From: Siniperca chuatsi | Taxonomy: Eukaryota; Chordata; Actinopteri; Centrarchiformes; Sinipercidae | Direction of reading: 5' to 3' | Assembly (NCBI RefSeq): GCF_020085105.1 | Contig: NC_058055.1 | Location: 28,512,872-28,576,871, forward strand | Length of the DNA stretch: 64,000 nucleotides | Shown: piece by piece, positions 22,501 to 33,287 of the stretch | How the letters are laid out: the number at the start of each line of letters is the position of its first letter | How positions within the stretch are numbered: position 1 is the stretch's first letter | The notes under the pieces: generated by a model | Seen by the model: the letters and a program-made list of their open reading frames with translations, nothing else | Told to the model about the DNA's origin: nothing | Databases searched by the model: none | Translations under genes and position numbers: made by a program

Positions 22501-25500
22501 AGAAACCTCGAGCAGAACCAGACTCAATGGTGGGCGGCCATCAGAGAGAGAGAGGTTTTGGGGGAGAAGGAGGCACAATGCAAAGACCACCTAGAATTTT
22601 TAAGTAATGTAATTGTAGTGGTAACATTAATTAATTATTAATAAATTAATAATAATAGGAATGACAGCTATAGGAATAATAATGTCAGCATCAGTAACAG
22701 AGCCATTAACAACAACTGTAGTAGCAGTTGTCGGGCAGGAACACGGGGGCAGCAGGTGGCCCACAACCACAGATCCAGACTCTGCGGGAACACGGGGGCA
22801 GCAGGCGGCCCACAACCACAGATCCAGACTCTGCGGGAACACGGGGGCAGCAGGCGGCCCACAACCACAGATCCAGACTCTGCAGGAACACGGGGGCAGC
22901 AGGTGGCCCACAACCACAGATCCAGACTCTGCAGGAACACGGAGGCAGCAGGCGGCCCACAACCACAGATCCAGACTCTGCAGGAACACGGGGGCAGCAG
23001 GTGACCCACAACCACAGATCCAGACTCTGCAGCTCCGGAGGCAGAAATACCTGCTGAAAGCGACAGAAGGAGAGAGGAGAGAGACGAGAAAGCACAGAAC
23101 TACGGGAGAGAGAAGATGTCGAGTTAGTAACATGCAGTAATGGGATAAAAATGCACACAGACGGAGAGGGAGAGGAGGAGAGAGGTGCATCATGGGAAGT
23201 CTCCTGGCAGTCTAGGCCTATAGCAGCATAACTAAGGGATTGTTCAGGACTCACCTGAGCCCTAACTATAAGCTTTATCACAGAGGAAAGTCTTTAGCCT
23301 ACTCTTAAATGTGGAGATGGTGTCTGCCTCCCGAACCCAAACTGGGACCTGGTTCCACAGGAGAGGAGCTTGATAACTGAAGGCTCTGGCTCCCGGTCTA
23401 TTTTTGGAGACTCTGGGAACCACTGCTCAATTTTTTTGTACTTAACAAGTGAAACTAGAAAATGTATTTTGTTCCAGAGGTTTGAACAGTTTGGTCCAGT
23501 AGTGTCTCATTTAGAACACAAACCAGGATCTAAATCATAATTCAATACAAGTCTTCCTTCTCCTCCTCTCAGTGCTGAATGAGTCTTCTCAGGAGGAGGT
23601 GAGTATTCGGGATGTTCGGATTTTACCAAACCTCAACGCCTCCTACCTTCCCATGATGCCAGACGGCTCCGTGATGCTGGTGGACAACGTGTGGTACGAA
23701 CACAAATATGTGTGTGTGTTCATGTCAGTGTGTTATGTTATATTATGTAATATATGATACAGTAAATGCACTACAACGCGCTACACGTTATCATGTTGTT
23801 ACTGTAGGTTGCTGTTTTGTTATGTTCATGTAACAACGTAATGTATTTTATGCAGTTTACGTTTATATTATATGACATTATGTTATCATGTTGTTGTACT
23901 GTCATTTGATTACAATTACATTATCAGCATGTTGTGTTCTACTATGCCGACATGTGTTATGTTACGTTACGCTGTGAATGTGTCATGTTGTTACATCTCC
24001 TCATGATATGATGTCTGTATTACATTATGCTATCATGATGTTATGTTCCATAATGATACATTACGTTAAGCTGCATTACTTCATGTATGTGGCGTAACCT
24101 TCTGTTACATTACATTTTATTACATTACATTCTGTAATTTCTGTATGTTCAACAGAACATAACGCAACATAATAAAATGTTCTGTTACCTCCCTTTAAGT
24201 TACGTTACATTTTATTATGTTCTGTTCTGTTACATTACATTTTATGATGCGTTACCTTCTGTTTCATTACGTTCTGTCACGTTACACTACGTTCTGTTAC
24301 CGTCTGTTATGTTAGCTTAAATTAATATTATTACCTTCTGTTAAATTCTGTTACGTTACATCACGCAGTGCTACATGATGTTATGTTGTGAGTCTATAAA
24401 ACTGTGTCAGTCTCACTATCCACATGAGTTTGATGATTCGATCTGACGGCGCTCAAACTGCTTCGTCTCCTGCTCTGCAGCCACCAGTCAGGTGAGGTTG
24501 GCATGGCGTCTTTCTGCAGGGTGGACAGCCTGGCCTGTCGCCTTCCCAGCATGCTCAGCGCTTTGGAGGAGCACGACTTCCTGTTCCAGCTGCACCTCAA
24601 CGACATGCCGCAAGATGACTCCAACGAGGTTTGGACATGTTTGTGTGGTTGTCTTAGAGGAACCGCTTTAGGCTGTTTCTAGAATGTGATCTTTTATATT
24701 ATTCTTATCAGGGATTTTATTCTGATTTTATAACAAATTTAGTGTTTTATGTTGTTATCTGTAACTCGTTGTCGGGGCCTATCTTGTCCAGGACAAGAGA
24801 TTTTTATTCTCCGCTAAGCTCTCTTGGTTAAACAAAGGTTTAAAAATCCATAAATCTAAATATTGAGACACTAAAGAGAACGCAGCTGACAATTGCAGCT
24901 AGAGTTGCACAACTATGGCAACATAATCTAGATTGCTTTCCGCAATAACATGATTTATTTTAAGAAACAAAAATATTTTATAGCAGTTAGAAGAAACTGG
25001 AAAACATTTTTTACACTCTCAATTTGTTACTTCTCCAGTGTTTTGAGAAACATGCATAACCAGCATTTATTTATTAAGTTGTGTGAAGCATCGACCTTAA
25101 GGCAAATGTAAACCCAGAAGCTGCTCTTCTTTGTGTCTCCACATGACAGCGACGTTTCAAGCTTCAGGATATCCTGAATTACACCAGTTTGAACTCCCCC
25201 TTGTGGTCATAATATTTCCTTTATTTCATCACAGTATGTGTGATGTTTTATTTTCAGGGGCTGGAGGTTCCCCTGGTCGCTGTGCTGCAGTGGTCAACTC
25301 CCAAGATGCCTTTCACCAACTGTATCTACACCCACTACAGGTAAAGACCAAGCAGGACCGCTTTTAGGCATTGGCGCTCGCCCGGGCGCCAAAGGGGAGT
25401 AAGACATATTTTGCGATTAGCAATCGGACGGCCTTTTATAAGTCTGTCCCACTCATACCTATGTGCCCATTCACTAACAGAAGACCACGCCAATAGAGAT

Positions 25501-26664
25501 GTTTAGAATAATTTATTGTGGATTATGGATGGAGGAGAGTCAAGATGATGCAGGAGGGATGAAGGGATGGGGGGGGACGGGTGAGTCATTTGTTCTTCTA
25601 GTTATAAAACTTCATTTATTTTGTTAAATAAACCCAGTGGTCGCACTGCAATGTACAGTTCACCTAATGCCGAGAGGACTCTCAGGACTCTCTGCTGGCT
25701 GTCGCTTACTTTGTGATCCACGTGGTTTATTTGCTGCGTAAGATTCAGAGACATGGATAACCAGATGATTGGGCCACTTATGTCCCGTGCAAACATCATG
25801 TCCTTAATATGATTCAAACCGAGAGAAGACTGTAAATGCATGTGCACAGGGAAGCTTGAGTCACGCAGGAGTTAATCTGTATAATCAGTTAAACAAAAGA
25901 TATAATGATAAACACCCTGAAGTGAAACTGTCTGGAGCCGAGCTTCGTCCAAATTAAATACGATGCAGCCGTTACTTAAAAATAACGATGTGACAGCGAG
26001 CGTGAGAACACAGCTGCTTTGAGTTTTAAAAACCGATGTTTTGCAGGTGAGCCACCCGCTAAAGTGTTGCTGTTTAGTATTTTGTTGAGGTTAAAGAGAA
26101 AAGCTGTGATACAGGTTATCGTTTCTTAATGCAGACTGTTTCAGCTGTCACACAAATCTAAATTAATTTTAATGCAGGCATATTGTTGCCCCGACCAGGT
26201 TGCCCAGTATTCGTCTGGACCGGCCGCGGTTCGTCATGACGGCCAGCTGTCCGAGCACCGTCAGGGTGAAGGAACACTTCAAGGTCAAATACGTTCTGCT
26301 CAACAACCTGCAGGACTTCCTGGCTGTTCGGCTCGTCTGGACTCCGGAGGGTCAGTGTGTGTGTGTGTGTGTGTGCTGCTGTACTTCTGTTTTTGTGAGG
26401 AACAGTCGGTTTTAGACCTGGAGAGTTTGGACATCCTCCTCACTACTTCACAGGGCTGTTTGAGGGTTAAAGTGCAACACACACCGGCGTCACAGAGCAG
26501 ACGTTGAGGCTGGTCGCTTTAACCGATTAACAGATTTTCTTTTTTTGTATATTTTCATTGTAAAGTGTTGTGATCTCTGAGCTTTTGAAACCTTTTTATC
26601 CTCAAAAATTATTTTATTGGTTTCTGAAAGAGTTTTTTGACCCATTTTTTGAACCAGAAAATAT

Positions 26665-26706
<42 letters not shown>

Positions 26707-28825
26707 GTCGCGGTCAGGGCGAGGACACAGCGCTGGCTGCTGTGGTCTGTCACACTCCTCTCAGTAACCTCGGTCACTGTCGGAAAGGCAGCACTCTGTC
26801 CTTCAGCGTGGCCTTTCAGATCCTCAAACCGGGACTGTACGAGGTTCGTCGACTCCGAAGCACAACGCCAGTTAGAATAAAAATGTGCTTAAAGTATGAA
26901 GTAAAACCTCTTAAAGCCTGATGGTTTCCTGCAGAAAGAAGCCTGTTTCACACAAAACTGAACATCTGATTACATGTTTATTCCCCTTCTGTTTCCTCCG
27001 ACTAACGCTCTGCAGCTGAGTCAGCATATGAAGCTGAAGCTCCAGTTCACGGCCTCGGTGTCCAACCCTCCACCTGATGCTCGGCCGCTGTCACGTAAGA
27101 AGAAAACCTCACTTTGCTTCTGTTTTTGTTTTTCAGTTTTATTTATATAACGCCAAATCATAACTGAAGTTATCTCAGGGCACGTTTCCATTTTAAGTTT
27201 GAAAGCAGGTGACAGAGTAGACGGATAAATCGATGGTATCAGCTGAATTTACAAGATATCAGATCAGTATTGGCGTATACGTGAAGCTCGCTGTTTCGGT
27301 TCGTTGTGTCGCAGCTTGTGTCAAAAGAAAAACAAAGTAACCGGCTAATGAATATCACTCTGCAGTCACATCACATTGTGACTTGTTACATAAATACTAA
27401 ACATGAAGTTAAAACGTCACCGTGAAACTACAGCAGTAAGGTACATTAAAGGCGACCTATTATGCTTTTCCTTATTTTCTGTCATATATATAATGTTACA
27501 GTGTCGGATGTTCTTATTAAACGTGCCAACGTTTCAAATAACGAGGTAAACGTGTGTAAAAGTTCAGCTACCACTTGCCCATTAGCTCTGTTAGCCGTCC
27601 AGCTGGCGATCCCATTAGCTAGCTGACTCTGCCCGGACTGGGAGCTCGCAGCCTGGAAACCTCCTCTTCCCGGCGGTCCAAAGCTCCCGTGCTAGCGATG
27701 TGAACACCAACGCTCACTCAGCTTCCAGTCCGGGCAGTCAGCTAAGCTAAAAGGACCACTAGCGGCAGCTAACGTTACAGTTAGCAGCAGTTAGCATTAC
27801 TTTAAAGCTATCTGTCCATCAGGAAACTCCGTAAATCACAGAGTTGAGGCAGAGCAGCCGAAGGACGTCAGAGGGAAAACCAGACGCCTGATAAACAGTA
27901 AATTCATCCAGTTCAGTGCCTCGTATCGCTATTTTCCAAGCTGAGTTACTGTAGCTGTCAGAGCCGCCCAGCTCAGCGGCAACACGACGAGCACTGGGCG
28001 TATAAACCGACGAAGATGAAGAGAGGGGCTCTATAAAGGGCCAGTCAAAGATAAGTAAGGGTTTTGAGCTGTGAATCATGCAAAGCTACTCTAGTGGAAT
28101 CCCAGAATAAAAATATAGAGCTCAACAGGTCCTCTTTAATATTTCACGTCAGGAAAAAACTGTTATATCGAGGCTTTTTGGACACTGCATTTATTAATTA
28201 TTTTACTGTAACATGTTGCACAATAACATCTGCATTTAATGCAGCATTTCAGAACATAAGAACGTATTACAGATTTAATAATAGCACACAGGCTTCTTGG
28301 ACTTTTATTGCACATATGAGACTAAAGCTATTAAAATCGGAGAGATGTTGTCTTGAAGGGCTGCGATACGTCTTCCAAGCCACCAGATGTCACTGTGTTT
28401 GCTGCGTTTGCAGCCCTGAAGCTTCAGAAAGCGTCTTCTGCACATCACTACATTGCGTAGTTTCTCTGTTAAACGTGTCGTGTTCTCCCGTCACCACCCA
28501 GGTAAAAACAGCCCGTCCAGCCCGGCGGTTCGAGACCTGCTGGACCGACACCAGGCCAGTCTGGGTCGATCTCAGTCCTTCTCCCACCAGCAGCCGTCTC
28601 GATCCCACATCATGAGGTAACATACAGACAGTGGTGCGATTTGGTGCTCAGCAGCGAACGGCAGACAAACTGTTTACTGATGATATGTTAATGTTGTGTT
28701 CACAACTTGTTTCTGCTGAAAACAAACAACAAAATAAATCAGTTATTGCAGGTTTAAAGTTTTGTAGGTGTTACTTTTTCATCACAAAACCTGCGATGTT
28801 CCCCATCAAGTTTCATCCAATCAGA

Positions 28826-28861
<36 letters not shown>

Positions 28862-29020
28862 AGGACGGGCAGTGCGATGGAGCGGCGGGCCATCACCCCT
28901 CCTGTTGGCTCTCCGGTCGGTCGGCCGCTTTACCTGCCGCCGCAGGACAAAACGCTGCTGTCGCTGGACAAGATCGCCAAGAGGGAGTGTAAAGTCCTGG
29001 TGGTGGACCCCGTCAGCTAG
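16539..29020 (+). CDS. trappc14: TRAPPC14 (C7orf43/MAP11), complete 13-exon gene
   Basis: This encodes the TRAPPII-complex subunit that in mammals links TRAPPII to Rabin8 preciliary vesicles and is also described as microtubule-associated. Coding exons: 16539-16731, 19401-19720, 20554-20649, 20942-21071, 21924-22010, 23573-23693, 24481-24628, 25258-25340, 26199-26350, 26707-26843, 27016-27094, 28502-28616, 28864-29020. They sum to 1818 bases (605 aa plus stop; human about 580). Diagnostic segments match the human protein as I recall it: RSHLYLGETVRFLLVLRC, NASYLPMMPDGSVMLVDN, NNLQDFLAVRLVWTPE, LGRSQSFSHQQPSRSH, LDKIAKRECKVLVVDP. The first ATG is in GCCATGG context; a second at 16551 would match the human start. 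The exon 2 acceptor is uncertain: 19392, 19401 and 19404 all keep phase. Exon 2 adds a His-rich and acidic stretch (NHHQHHHDYQ, then DEANEDGEEDY) absent from the human protein. Confidence 0.93.
17555..19332. mobile_element. Non-autonomous TIR transposon with internal 20-bp satellite, in TRAPPC14 intron 1
   Basis: Terminal inverted repeats are clear: TTTACAAATGTGAGTGGAGA at 17583 onwards is mirrored at 19250-19310, extending about 60 bases to ATCCGTGTGTGCGTAATCAG. Weaker similarity (ATGGGGC) continues outwards to TTAA at both edges, which would fit a TTAA target site. Inner inverted repeats also exist: GGTAGCAGCCAGTGATTTTT near 18684 is mirrored near 18950-18970. There is no transposase. The superfamily is uncertain. 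TTAA hints at a piggyBac-like element, but the edges are not decisive. Confidence 0.75.
17685..18668. repeat. 20-bp minisatellite, roughly 48 copies
   Basis: The unit is AAATCTGTAAATGTGCAGAC with common variants (CAGT for CTGT, GTGAAT for GTAAAT, ATA or CCA for ACA). It has near-perfect periodicity over about 1 kb. Two or three inverted copies lie at 19170-19215 near the opposite end of the host transposon. The unit lacks stops in several frames, which produces spurious - strand ORFs rich in SAHLQICLHIY. Confidence 0.95.
19800..20400 (+). repeat. Dispersed repeat with ~110-bp internal tandem units, TRAPPC14 intron 2
   Basis: The block ATGAAATTTTGTACAGGCAT, AGAGGATGAATCCTAATGAT, TTTTAGCGCCACCATGAGGT repeats about three times with divergence. 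It ends in a TTAGCATACTAGCATGCTAG region. It is a familiar fish repeat. A related fragment lies at 29565-29755. Confidence 0.75.
21722..21908 (+). repeat. Fish ATTAATCGATTA-type repeat abutting TRAPPC14 exon 5
   Basis: It begins near GATTAATCGATTAGTC and ends ACGATTAATCGG, with an internal GAAGACGTCACCTTGGGCTC block. It is an internally deleted copy of a repeat common in teleosts. Its end lies only about 15 bases before the exon 5 acceptor, so the branch-point region of intron 4 is partly made of repeat sequence. Confidence 0.7.
22325..23440 (+). repeat. Large dispersed fish repeat in TRAPPC14 intron 5
   Basis: It starts TTCAATTTTATTTATATAGC, passes CATTGCACTTTTCCTATAGA and AGGCAGAAACCTCGAGCAGA, and ends near TGGTTCCACAGGAGAGGAGC and GGAGACTCTGGGAACCACTG. 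I recognise this as an abundant teleost interspersed element. Its class is not certain. A 49-bp tandem array sits inside it. Confidence 0.7.
22735..23035. repeat. 49-bp minisatellite, about 6 copies
   Basis: Units begin AACACGGGGGCAGCAGG and continue through CCCACAACCACAGATCCAGA to CTCTGCGGG or CTCTGCAGG. 49 is not a multiple of three, yet long frames stay open on both strands, giving several overlapping spurious ORFs. Confidence 0.95.
23715..24400. repeat. Cryptically simple TTACGTTAC/TTATGTTAC-rich DNA, TRAPPC14 intron 6
   Basis: Almost all of intron 6 is made of short variants of GTTACATTA, TTCTGTTAC and ATGTTATG without a fixed period. It is slippage-type sequence and has no coding signal. 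Confidence 0.75.
26352..26374 (+). repeat. (GT)n tract beginning inside the exon 9 donor
   Basis: The donor GTCAGTGTGTGTGTGTGTGT runs straight into about ten GT units, so the 5' splice site and the repeat overlap. Confidence 0.9.
26670..26703 (+). repeat. (TG)n tract touching the exon 10 acceptor
   Basis: About 17 TG units lie directly before the CAG acceptor of TRAPPC14 exon 10 at 26707 and replace the usual polypyrimidine tract. Confidence 0.92.
27449..28137. mobile_element. MITE-like element with imperfect terminal inverted repeats, TRAPPC14 intron 11
   Basis: The left end TAAAGGCGACCTATTATGC is mirrored by the right end, whose reverse complement is TAAAGAGGACCTGTTGAGC. The interior is non-coding and includes GC-rich sequence with repeated TTAGC motifs. 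It is a familiar fish non-autonomous element type. The superfamily is not assigned. Confidence 0.55.
28168..28455 (+). repeat. Dispersed repeat, copy B (partner of 13045-13345)
   Basis: The same ordered blocks as copy A are present (GGCTTTTTGGACA, TTTTACTGTAACATGTTGC, CACCAGATGTCACTGTG). It ends about 45 bases before the exon 12 acceptor at 28502. Confidence 0.8.
28829..28860 (+). repeat. (TG)n tract touching the exon 13 acceptor
   Basis: About 16 TG units run directly into the CAG acceptor of the last TRAPPC14 exon (28864). It is the third GT/TG tract at a splice site in this gene. Confidence 0.92.
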
Positions 29021-30125
29021 AGAGCAAGGACGCAAGGACGCAGAAAATACTTCTTTTTTTTTTAAACTTGGAAAATGAATGTGTGAAAAGGAAAAGTAAG
29101 AAACAGAAAGGAGGGGAATGTGAAGTTGTAACGCTCATCACACGCAAACAAAAGCCCGGCAGGTAGATGAAGGACGCAGTGTGACCTGCTGCCTCGACTG
29201 CAGGAAAGCATCCGAACAGGAAGAAAGGGGGATGAACAAACTGAGTGCACGGAGCGAACAGTCCACGGTTTAAATGAAATATTTAATGAAATGTATTATC
29301 ATCTTTCTGAATTATTTAAAGGTACGCTCAAGGTGAGCGATGTTACAGGAAAACATTAGTTTCACATTTAGGGCGGTCGTGTGATTTGCAGAAATAATCA
29401 CACAGACAATCACACCTTTTACTGCAGTGTTATCTGTTCACAGTCAGTATCAACAGGTTTCATGTAATATAATGTCATATAACATATTCACTTCACCACC
29501 CGGACTGTTTACATCAAACACGTTTCTGAATACTCCAGAAAACCAACTCTGTACTGTTGTTACTTTGGTCCAGACTGAAATATCTCAACAATATTTGGCT
29601 TTATGGGTTATCATTTATTATTGAAACTCTGTTTAATGTTTAATCACCAAATACCTGCAAAACTGATGACGTTCCCATCGGCCTCAGCTGCACTTTGTGT
29701 TTACTGCTAATTAGCTAATGTTAGCATGCTAACACGCTAAACTAGGATTACAGGCAGCGCCAATGGTACGAAACACACTTCCTGCCTCCTGAGTGGGCGT
29801 GGTCGACTCTCCCCAGTTAAATAATAATACATTTAAAAGTATTATTAAGCAAAGAAACACGAGCTTTATTTTAGCTTTAACTTTTAATTCATGGTTTGAC
29901 GTAGAAGTCCCTTTAGATCAGATTTAGATTGCTTGTCCGGTGGGAAAGCGACGTCGGCAGCAGAGACCGACGGTTAGAGAGACGATGTTGTGCAAAACAC
30001 CGTTTTAGTGTCGGAGTGTTGTGAAGGTGTGTGCCTCGTGAAAAATGGGTCTGATATTTACTTTGGTGACTTTGGGGCGAAAGAATCGCTCATAACCTGC
30101 GCTCACGTTCACGTCTCCCATCGCA
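29021..30125 (+). other. TRAPPC14 3' UTR region and repeat-bearing flank
   Basis: The region after the TAG stop is presumed 3' UTR. I cannot place the polyadenylation site with confidence. The part at 29565-29755 (TTGGTCCAGACTGAAATATC to GTTAGCATGCTAACACGC) is a fragment of the same repeat family as 19800-20400. No other gene is seen. Confidence 0.5.
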
Positions 30126-30129
30126 GTGA

Positions 30130-30215
30130 ACGGACTCAGGCGCTGCCGCTGGTCTCCTGAAGGGGCGGGGCCGTGGTGAAACCCACGTGACGCGGATACA
30201 GGAAATGGCTCTCAG
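30130..30215 (+). promoter_or_regulatory. Possible promoter and mini first exon
   Basis: A GGGGCGGGGCC GC box (30160s) is followed by CACGTGAC, an E-box of the USF/TFE type. Then ATGGCTCTCAG at 30205-30215 runs into a GTGAGT donor. This looks like a TATA-less promoter with a short coding or non-coding first exon. No downstream exon was identified before the lipoxygenase gene, so it remains a candidate only. Confidence 0.25.
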
Positions 30216-33200
30216 GTGAGTCAGTCAAAGAAGGTTACCGCGGATGTGCCTGTTCAGAATTACTCGTGATGTGAAAGACAAAACAATCCTGCTCACACTG
30301 ACAAGATGGTTTCGAATCATCGGATAACCCGTATTTCATTTGTGATTAAAAATGAAAAGTTCTGTTTTGTTTTAATTCTGCGTTCATTGAATATATGAAA
30401 CCTGTTCCAGACAGAATGTCATTATTAAAGTTGTTGTAAATAAACATCACAATATAAAATGTATACGTTATTTTGAAATCACAGTGTAATCCTCTGTAGA
30501 GTTCTCTGTTTTTAACTTTAATATTGTGTTGTTGATAAAGTTTAAAAAACTCACTGGCTGTCAAGTTAAATGCTCACATGCGTCATACAAATCAGAAATA
30601 AGTTCGCACATGTGCAGAACAGATCGGCACTGATGTTTTTTATAACTTCAGTAAATTCCTTTTTACATAATAGTGAACTATTAAATTTCCACTGATTAAA
30701 AACCTTTTTCTGAACTTGATTTGAAAGATTTAGTTTTAGTATTGTGAACAGGCACATTAACCTTTGGCTGGCAGGACCTATTTTGAGCATGTGCAGAAGA
30801 GATCAGGCAGCCAGTATGGAACATGTTAGCATGCTGACACTAGCATTTAGCTCAGAGCACCGCTGTGCCCAGGTGCAGCCCCACAGCGGTCCGACAGCCT
30901 GTTAATCCGAAAACAAACGGCCTTTGCTCCAAAAATACGCGCACCTTTCTGCCAGCAAACACGTGGTTGACGTTGTTAAACAGTCGCAGTTTGGTTAGGT
31001 TTAGGAAAAGATCGTGTTTTGGGTTAAAATAATAATAAAGTCAACATTGACTTTTGTTTTGTCTGTCTGGCCTTAGATTGACGACATTTCAAGCGATTTT
31101 TTACTTTCGCAGACAAATTTCCAATGTCGAAATAAAATCATGAGAGTTTTACCTCAGTTGGTGCGGGCCCCCGGGCAAAACCCCCGCCGATTCAGCCCCG
31201 TGGACAGAGCCGGCGAGCACGTATTTCCAGAACAACGGGCGTTTGTTTTCGGGATAACGAGCTGCCGGACAAATGGGCTTTCGGTCCAATAGGACATTTT
31301 TCTGACTATTGGGGTTTCCGTATAATGGGCCATCACCCCAGCTGCATATTTGTTAATAAGCTACATAGTTCTCCGCTTCGGGTAACAGTGGCACATTGCT
31401 GTTAAAAGATAGCTGTTAGCTGCTTGAGCTAATGTTAGCTTCACAGACTTGACAGGACGAGCCTGGCTTTAAAAAAAAACAACACAATTTAAATTCATCG
31501 AAATGAATTTTATTAACTGTAGTTTTCAGCACCGCTGCTGTACTGTTTGTGTTTTCTTCTTAGACAGCCATGCCTTCAGATTTTGAGCAAATGCAAAGAA
31601 ACACACAAACAAATAAAACAAATACACTGAACGGAAGAATGAAACGTATTTAAATGATGCTGAGATGTACTGCAGTTTAAAGTTCTGCTCCGTGAGTTTG
31701 AATGATGAGACGCCTGCTAAACTGGGGCCCGTTTCACTAACGTTTGAACTGTTCGAGTACTGCGGCGCTCTGCCAACCTGCACGCATTAACGTAGCAGGC
31801 ACTTACTTATCAAAGTACGCTGGCACGAGTTATTACTTTAAGGTACGCCAGAGTAATGGATAAAACATATCCAATCGATTAAGCTGGGATGACTGTTTCT
31901 CCTGCTACCAATAAAGAAATGACCAGTGACGGTTTCTTCGTACCGTAGCTTTTATTGTCAGCCATGTCGCACTGTGCGCACCTAGAAGTTGCTGCAGGAA
32001 GACTCCCAAATGGGTAAAGCCCATGTGTTTCTATTCCACCTGTCGCGCTCTCAGATATGTCCGCTTGCTTGTGGGATTATATTGACTGGGAAGTCCTAAA
32101 CTTTTCCTGAACGAAATGAGCTATATGGCACTCACAGGTTCGATTTACATTTGACTGACAAAACAAGCGTTCTAACCACGAATGCTTGTGATTCAACAGA
32201 ACTAACGTTGCTAACACCTGGCCAGCTTTTCACTGAGGACACTTTGAAGTGAGGTGTGTGTGTGTAGTCTTGTAGTAACTTGGCCTACTCTAGGAAAATC
32301 TCAAGGAAAGGAAACACTCATTGCAAATGAAGTACAATATATAAGGAGCGATGCGACTGCTTCTACAGTTTCAACAGCCATGTTCATATTCAGCCTGTAA
32401 ATAGTCTGTTTGGTCTGGTCAAGGTTTCACAGCTACATTGTCGTCATCTTATAAAACTAGCTCGAATGTAATAAAGTTTGAATATTATGTGTAAACGACA
32501 GAAACCATATAAAGGCAGCAGTAGCGGTAGGTTAGCTAGCTATGTTGAGGCAGGTGAAAGACAAACGGACAAACTAACAGTATTGGCAGATATTGTTGTA
32601 AACAGTCTGTTGTTGGTATCAGTGCATCACTTTTTGCCCGTTCGACTGCTGCAGTGATTCGCATCTGACGCATCTGGGTGCCGAAGTATTCAAAAGAGTC
32701 GTCCAGGGTTGGCAGGTCTGCAAGTATGGTGTTTGTTTTGATTGGTGAAATATGAAAATCTTGAAAATCGCAGCTTCTGCGTTTGATGAAACGTGCCCCG
32801 GTGTTTGTGCATGTGATTCTTTCCAAAACAAGCTGCAGAGTTTCACACGTCGGCTCTGGGTTTCAGTTTATTTCCACAAAAATCCATTTACAGACACTTG
32901 TAACTTGCCATTGATCAACAGAAAATGAATCTGCAGTTGATAGAAACAACCAAAACCAATCAGATATTTTTGTCTCAGAGGTTTTATATCCACAATATAA
33001 TCGTGTCAGCTAAGAAGTAAAATGAATTATTTTTTGTAATAGTTAAAAAACAAACTGATGGAGAAAAGCAGTAAAAGGTTTAGACAACAAAATGAACCTT
33101 ATTCATTAGGAATATAAGTATTGAATCACTGTGAATCACATACAGCTGTTTACACTGATTTTCACAGCATTTCATCCTCCATATGTCTTGTACAAATGGC

Positions 33201-33287
33201 AGAATTGACAATAAAGTTGACTTTGAATTCATTTCTTTTATAAAATAATCACAGTTCTTGGATATTGTTGAAGAAGCAAACGGGGAT
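30216..33287. other. Intergenic DNA between TRAPPC14 and the lipoxygenase gene
   Basis: No coding segments are recognised. Sequence near 31150-31330 (GGGATAACGAGCTGCCGGAC, TTGGGGTTTCCGTATAATGG) is more GC-rich and may be a dispersed repeat. Convergent transcription of TRAPPC14 and the lipoxygenase makes this a shared 3' region. Confidence 0.45.

Noticed and set aside
22627-23281. Several overlapping 100-190 residue frames on both strands
   Set aside because: They are translations of a 49-bp minisatellite in an intron, with no domain resemblance and no splice support.
30130-30215. LAMTOR4 first exon, suggested by its human position next to TRAPPC14 and by the CACGTGAC motif
   Set aside because: The short frame does not match the LAMTOR4 N-terminus, and no LERIPDQLGYL-like exon is found downstream on either strand. 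Kept only as an anonymous promoter candidate.
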